Shown: positions 6,260-8,917 of the stretch, one piece after another
Position numbering within the stretch: position 1 is the first letter of the stretch
Layout of the letters: each line of letters starts with the position of its first letter
Assembly (NCBI GenBank): GCA_050115015.1
Contig: JASFRI010000168.1
Coordinates: 1-8,917 of the forward strand
Source: JASFRI01 sp050115015
GTDB lineage: Bacteria; Acidobacteriota; Polarisedimenticolia; CBDVAL01
Length of the DNA: 8,917 nucleotides
Direction: 5' to 3'
Translations under genes and position numbers: made by a program
Notes under the pieces: model-generated
Told to the model about the DNA's origin: nothing
Seen by the model: only the letters and a program-made list of their open reading frames with translations
The model's database searches: none

Positions 6260-7330
6260 ATGCTGGGAACACCGAACCATCTGCTGGGCCGCCTGGCCCT
6301 GTGGCCGCTGTCGCGCGTCTACCGGGCCGCCGTCCGCTTCCGGGCCACGGCCTACCGGCGGGGGTGGCTCCGGACCGAGGAGCTCCCGGTCCCCGTCATC
6401 AGCCTCGGCAACCTGAGCGTCGGCGGCACCGGGAAGACCCCGCTGGTCGAGGCCATCTGCCGCTTCCTGGAGGCCGACGGGCTGCGGCCCGGGATCGTCA
6501 GCCGGGGGTACCGCCGGCGTGGCGGGGCGGAGTTGACGGTGGTCTCCAGCGGGGACGGCCAGGGACCGGCGGTCGACGTCTCCCGCGCCGGGGACGAGCC
6601 CTTTCTCCTGGCCACGCATCTGCCCGGGGTGCCGCTGGTCGTGGCGGCGGATCGGGTCGCCGCCGCGCGCCGCGCCATCGAGCTGGGGGCGCGGGTGATC
6701 GTCGCCGACGACGCCTTCCAGCACATGCGCCTGGGAAGGCAGATCGACTTTCTGGTCATCGACGCCACGAACCCCACGGAGGCCGGCTGGCTGCTCCCCT
6801 CGGGCCGGCTGCGTGAGCCGCTGGAGGCCGCGGGACGGGCCGGCGCCTTCCTGCTGACGCGCTGCGACCGGATGGGGGATCCCACCGCGATCCGGCGGAT
6901 CTACCGGCCCTTCAACCCGGAGGCGCCCTTCTTCGAGACGGTGGCGCAGCCGCAGGGGCTGCTGGCCCCCGACGGATCGCCCGTGGAGCTGGAGTCGCTG
7001 CGCGGCGCCGGCGTCGCGGCGTTCTGCGGTATCGGCAGCCCCCGGTTCTTCCTGCAGGATCTGGAGCGCCAGGGTGCGAAGGTGCTCGAGTTCGCGCCGT
7101 TTCCGGATCACCACTGGTTCACCGACGCGGAGACGGAGGAGCTGGCCGCGCGCTTCCGTCGGTGCGGCGCCGACCTGCTCGTGACCACCGAAAAGGACCA
7201 CGTGCGTCTGACCGCCCCGCAGCGCCGGCGCCTGGGCGCCCATCGCCTCCGGATCGGGGCGGCGGTCTGGAACGAGCGGCAGCTGCTCCGCTTCCTGAGG
7301 AACCGCCTGGCTTCCGAGGCCGCGGCGTGA
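6260..7330 (+). CDS. lpxK: Tetraacyldisaccharide 4'-kinase
   Basis: LpxK phosphorylates the 4' position of the lipid A disaccharide using ATP, at the cytoplasmic face of the inner membrane, giving lipid IVA. The 356-residue product begins with an amphipathic or hydrophobic N-terminal helix, as in the family. The Walker A loop is ISLGNLSVGGTGKTP (47-61, K59 and T60). Further motifs are GIVSRGYRRR (78-87), the acidic Walker-B-like motif VIVADDAFQH (146-155, D150 and D151), LLPSGRLREP (178-187), FCGIGSPRFF (255-264), FPDHHWFTD (281-289) and TTEKDHVRL (309-317). The family usually has glycine where A152 follows the two aspartates, a mild change. ATG 6260 has GGAGG 6 nt upstream (6249-6253). Its TGA overlaps the GTG start of the next gene by 4 nt. 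The product of LpxK is the acceptor of WaaA, so the two neighbouring genes encode consecutive steps. Confidence 0.96.
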   Translation: MLGTPNHLLGRLALWPLSRVYRAAVRFRATAYRRGWLRTEELPVPVISLGNLSVGGTGKTPLVEAICRFLEADGLRPGIVSRGYRRRGGAELTVVSSGDGQGPAVDVSRAGDEPFLLATHLPGVPLVVAADRVAAARRAIELGARVIVADDAFQHMRLGRQIDFLVIDATNPTEAGWLLPSGRLREPLEAAGRAGAFLLTRCDRMGDPTAIRRIYRPFNPEAPFFETVAQPQGLLAPDGSPVELESLRGAGVAAFCGIGSPRFFLQDLERQGAKVLEFAPFPDHHWFTDAETEELAARFRRCGADLLVTTEKDHVRLTAPQRRRLGAHRLRIGAAVWNERQLLRFLRNRLASEAAA

Positions 7331-8253
7331 ATCCCCTCCGCGCCCGCGCCGAGGCCGTCACGCTGGGCACCCTGGCGGCGCTGGTCACCGCACTCCCGGC
7401 CGGTGGCGCCCGCCGCCTCGGGCACGCCCTCGGGGAGCTCTGGTTCCGGCTCGACGCGGGCCACCGCGAGGTGGCCCGGCGGAACCTGGAGATGGCGCTG
7501 CCCGGGCGCTCCGCCGGTGAGCGACGCGAGATCGCCCGGGCGGCCTTCCGGCACTTCGGCGCCGTGCTCGTGGACCTGCTCCGGTTCCCGTCCTACGACG
7601 CCGAGGAGGTCGCGGCGCGGGTGCGCATCGACGGCTGGGAGAACCTCGAGAACGCGCTGGCCCGGGGGAAGGGAGCCCTGCTGTTCACCGCCCACTACGG
7701 CCACTGGGAGCTCGCGGGGCTCGCCCAGGGGTTCCGGGGCCGCCCGCTGGACGTCGTCACCCGCCCGCTGGACAACGAGTGGCTGGAGCGCCGGCTCGCC
7801 CGGGCCCGGCGGCGCTCCGGCAACCGCGTCATCCACAAGCGCGCGGCGATCCGCGGCATCCTACGGGCTCTCCGCGAGGGCCGATCGGTGGCCCTCGTGA
7901 TCGACCAGAACTTCCGCGATGCGGGCCGCGTGTTCGTCGACTTCTTCGGCCGTCCCGCGGCGACGACCCCGACGCTGGGGGTGCTCGCCGTGCGGACCGG
8001 GGCACCGGTGCTGCCGGTGTTCTCGTGGCCGGAGGCCGACGGGCGTTACCGGATCGAGTACCGGCCGGAGGTCCTCCCCGTGGACACCGAGGACCGGGCG
8101 GCCGACGCCCTGGACCTCACGCGCCGCTGCACGGGCCTGATCGAGGCGCAGATCCGCGCGCGCCCGGAGTACTGGCTCTGGATGCACCAGCGGTGGCGGA
8201 CCCGGCCCGAGACCGCGGGAGGGTCGAGGGCCGGCGGGGAGGTGTTCGCATGA
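7327..8253 (+). CDS. lpxL: LpxL/HtrB-type lipid A late acyltransferase
   Basis: This family transfers a secondary acyl chain from acyl-ACP to Kdo-lipid IVA at the inner membrane. The 308-residue product has a weakly hydrophobic N-terminus (about 11-40), VARRNLEMALPG (49-60, typical of the family), and the catalytic HX4E motif in TAHYGHWE (H123, E128). It also has VIDQNFRDAGRVFVDFFG (191-208) and a C-terminal EYWLWMHQRW (281-290), all characteristic of LpxL/LpxM enzymes. The start is GTG 7327, overlapping the lpxK stop as GTGA, with GAGG 7 nt upstream (7316-7319). Its TGA overlaps the next ATG in the same way. Which acyl position and chain length it uses cannot be read from sequence. It is the only late acyltransferase in the window; any second one must be elsewhere. 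Confidence 0.93.
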   Translation: MNPLRARAEAVTLGTLAALVTALPAGGARRLGHALGELWFRLDAGHREVARRNLEMALPGRSAGERREIARAAFRHFGAVLVDLLRFPSYDAEEVAARVRIDGWENLENALARGKGALLFTAHYGHWELAGLAQGFRGRPLDVVTRPLDNEWLERRLARARRRSGNRVIHKRAAIRGILRALREGRSVALVIDQNFRDAGRVFVDFFGRPAATTPTLGVLAVRTGAPVLPVFSWPEADGRYRIEYRPEVLPVDTEDRAADALDLTRRCTGLIEAQIRARPEYWLWMHQRWRTRPETAGGSRAGGEVFA

Positions 8254-8831
8254 GCCGTGCGGGGGTGTTCATGGACCGGGACGGGACCGTCAGCCAGGAG
8301 GTGGGATACATGGTCCACCTCGACCGCTATGCCCTGCTCCCCCGCAGCGTCGCGGCGATCCGGAGGATCAACGCGGCCGGCATGGGCGCCTTCGTGGCCA
8401 CGAACCAGTCGGGGGTGGCCCGGGGGCTGTTCTCCGAGGACCTGGTGCGTGCCGTGCACCGGAGGCTGGAGGAATGGCTGGCGGAGGGCGGGGCCCGCCT
8501 CGACGGGATCTACTACTGCCCCCACCATCCACGGGAGGGGGAAGGGCCCTGGAGCATCGGCTGCGACTGCCGCAAGCCGCGGCCGGGCATGCTGCGGCGG
8601 GCGGCGGCGGAGCACGACATCGACCTGTCGCGGTCCTACATGATCGGGGATACCGGCCGAGACCTGGGGGCGGGTGCCGCCGCGGGGGCCACCCCCATCC
8701 TCGTCCTCACGGGCTACGGTCGCGGGGAGCTCGAGCATCTCCGGCACCGCTGGACCGCCGAGCCGGCGTTCATCGCCGAGGACCTCGCCGAGGCGGTGGG
8801 CTGGATCCTGGAGAGGGAGGGACGACGTTGA
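8250..8831 (+). CDS. gmhB: D-glycero-D-manno-heptose-1,7-bisphosphate 7-phosphatase
   Basis: GmhB removes the 7-phosphate from heptose bisphosphate in the cytoplasm on the route to ADP-heptose for the inner core. The 193-residue product is a compact HAD phosphatase of the usual size. The nucleophile motif is FMDRDGT (7-13, with D9 nucleophile and D11 acid/base). Motif II is VATNQSGVARG (49-59). A zinc-binding loop is formed by C90-P-H92 and C105-D-C107, followed by RKPRPGM (108-114, K109). Motif IV is IGDTGRD (132-138, with D134 and D138). The zinc loop separates GmhB and the related HisB phosphatase from other HAD proteins; the LPS context favours GmhB. ATG 8250 overlaps the acyltransferase stop (ATGA), with GGGGAGG 7 nt upstream (8236-8242). 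The stop overlaps the next start (TTGA). A heptose kinase gene follows directly, so consecutive pathway steps are translated side by side. Confidence 0.95.
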   Translation: MSRAGVFMDRDGTVSQEVGYMVHLDRYALLPRSVAAIRRINAAGMGAFVATNQSGVARGLFSEDLVRAVHRRLEEWLAEGGARLDGIYYCPHHPREGEGPWSIGCDCRKPRPGMLRRAAAEHDIDLSRSYMIGDTGRDLGAGAAAGATPILVLTGYGRGELEHLRHRWTAEPAFIAEDLAEAVGWILEREGRR

Positions 8832-8917
8832 CGAGCGCACCGGAGGGGCCCCGGCTGCTAGAGATCCTCGAACGCTGGGCGGGCCGCAGGGTCGTGGTCT
8901 ACGGGGACCTCGTCCTC
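8828..8917 (+). CDS. hldE: N-terminus of a PfkB-type kinase, probable heptose-7-phosphate kinase (cut by window edge)
   Basis: Thirty codons are present, starting at TTG 8828 and running off the right edge. The start overlaps the gmhB stop as TTGA and has GGAGG 7 nt upstream (8816-8820), the same geometry as the two junctions before it; that is why I accept the rare start codon. The peptide ends GRRVVVYGDLVL (19-30). This matches the first beta strand of PfkB-family sugar kinases, where the form VxGDxxLDxY is typical of HldE/RfaE1. Such an enzyme phosphorylates heptose-7-phosphate at C1, making the substrate that GmhB then dephosphorylates at C7. Whether it is the kinase alone (RfaE1/HldA) or fused to the nucleotidyltransferase (HldE) cannot be seen. 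Assignment rests on a short peptide plus context. Confidence 0.72.
   Translation, partial: MTSAPEGPRLLEILERWAGRRVVVYGDLVL

Noticed and set aside
4907..7243. A 778-codon open frame on the minus strand opposite waaA and lpxK
   Set aside because: It is antisense to two well-identified enzymes, rich in R, G, P, Q and A, and has no recognisable motif or ribosome site. It is a by-product of high-GC third codon positions.

Overview
The window is about 70% GC by eye and densely coding. It comes from a Gram-negative bacterium that makes lipopolysaccharide: five consecutive plus-strand genes belong to Kdo-lipid A and inner-core heptose synthesis. Two-component signalling, cyclic-di-GMP turnover and this gene order suggest a high-GC proteobacterium or a Desulfobacterota-like lineage. 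That placement is inference, because no rRNA or other phylogenetic marker is present.

Left half (1-4707, minus strand): a signalling cluster. Transcription runs leftward from a promoter near 4751-4779. First comes a membrane sensor histidine kinase (4707-2677), then a response regulator with an HD-GYP cyclic-di-GMP phosphodiesterase output (2653-1520). Last is a membrane-anchored dCache-HAMP-HD-GYP protein (1458 to the left edge, C-terminus missing). The third gene has its own near-perfect sigma-70 promoter, whose -35 box overlaps the stop codon of the response regulator gene. The cluster therefore offers two routes to cyclic-di-GMP breakdown: one controlled by phosphorylation, one by direct periplasmic sensing.

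Middle (4708-4918): a short, comparatively AT-rich divergent intergenic region. It carries a leftward promoter for the kinase, a rightward extended -10 promoter for the LPS operon, and a small inverted repeat just before the first LPS gene.

Right half (4919-8917, plus strand): an LPS operon in the order waaA (Kdo transferase), lpxK (lipid A 4'-kinase), an LpxL/HtrB-type late acyltransferase, gmhB (heptose bisphosphate phosphatase), and the first 30 codons of a PfkB-type heptose-7-phosphate kinase (HldE/RfaE1). From lpxK onward each gene overlaps the next by 4 nt (GTGA, ATGA, TTGA), and each junction has a good Shine-Dalgarno about 7 nt upstream. This suggests tight translational coupling. Together the genes 4'-phosphorylate, Kdo-modify and acylate lipid A and start the ADP-heptose supply for the inner core.

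I see no tRNA, rRNA, CRISPR, insertion sequence, phage gene or convincing intrinsic terminator. Most of the window is recognisable biology. The parts most worth a second look are the kinase with an enlarged phosphoacceptor region, the two stacked HD-GYP effectors, and the shared regulatory region between signalling and envelope genes.
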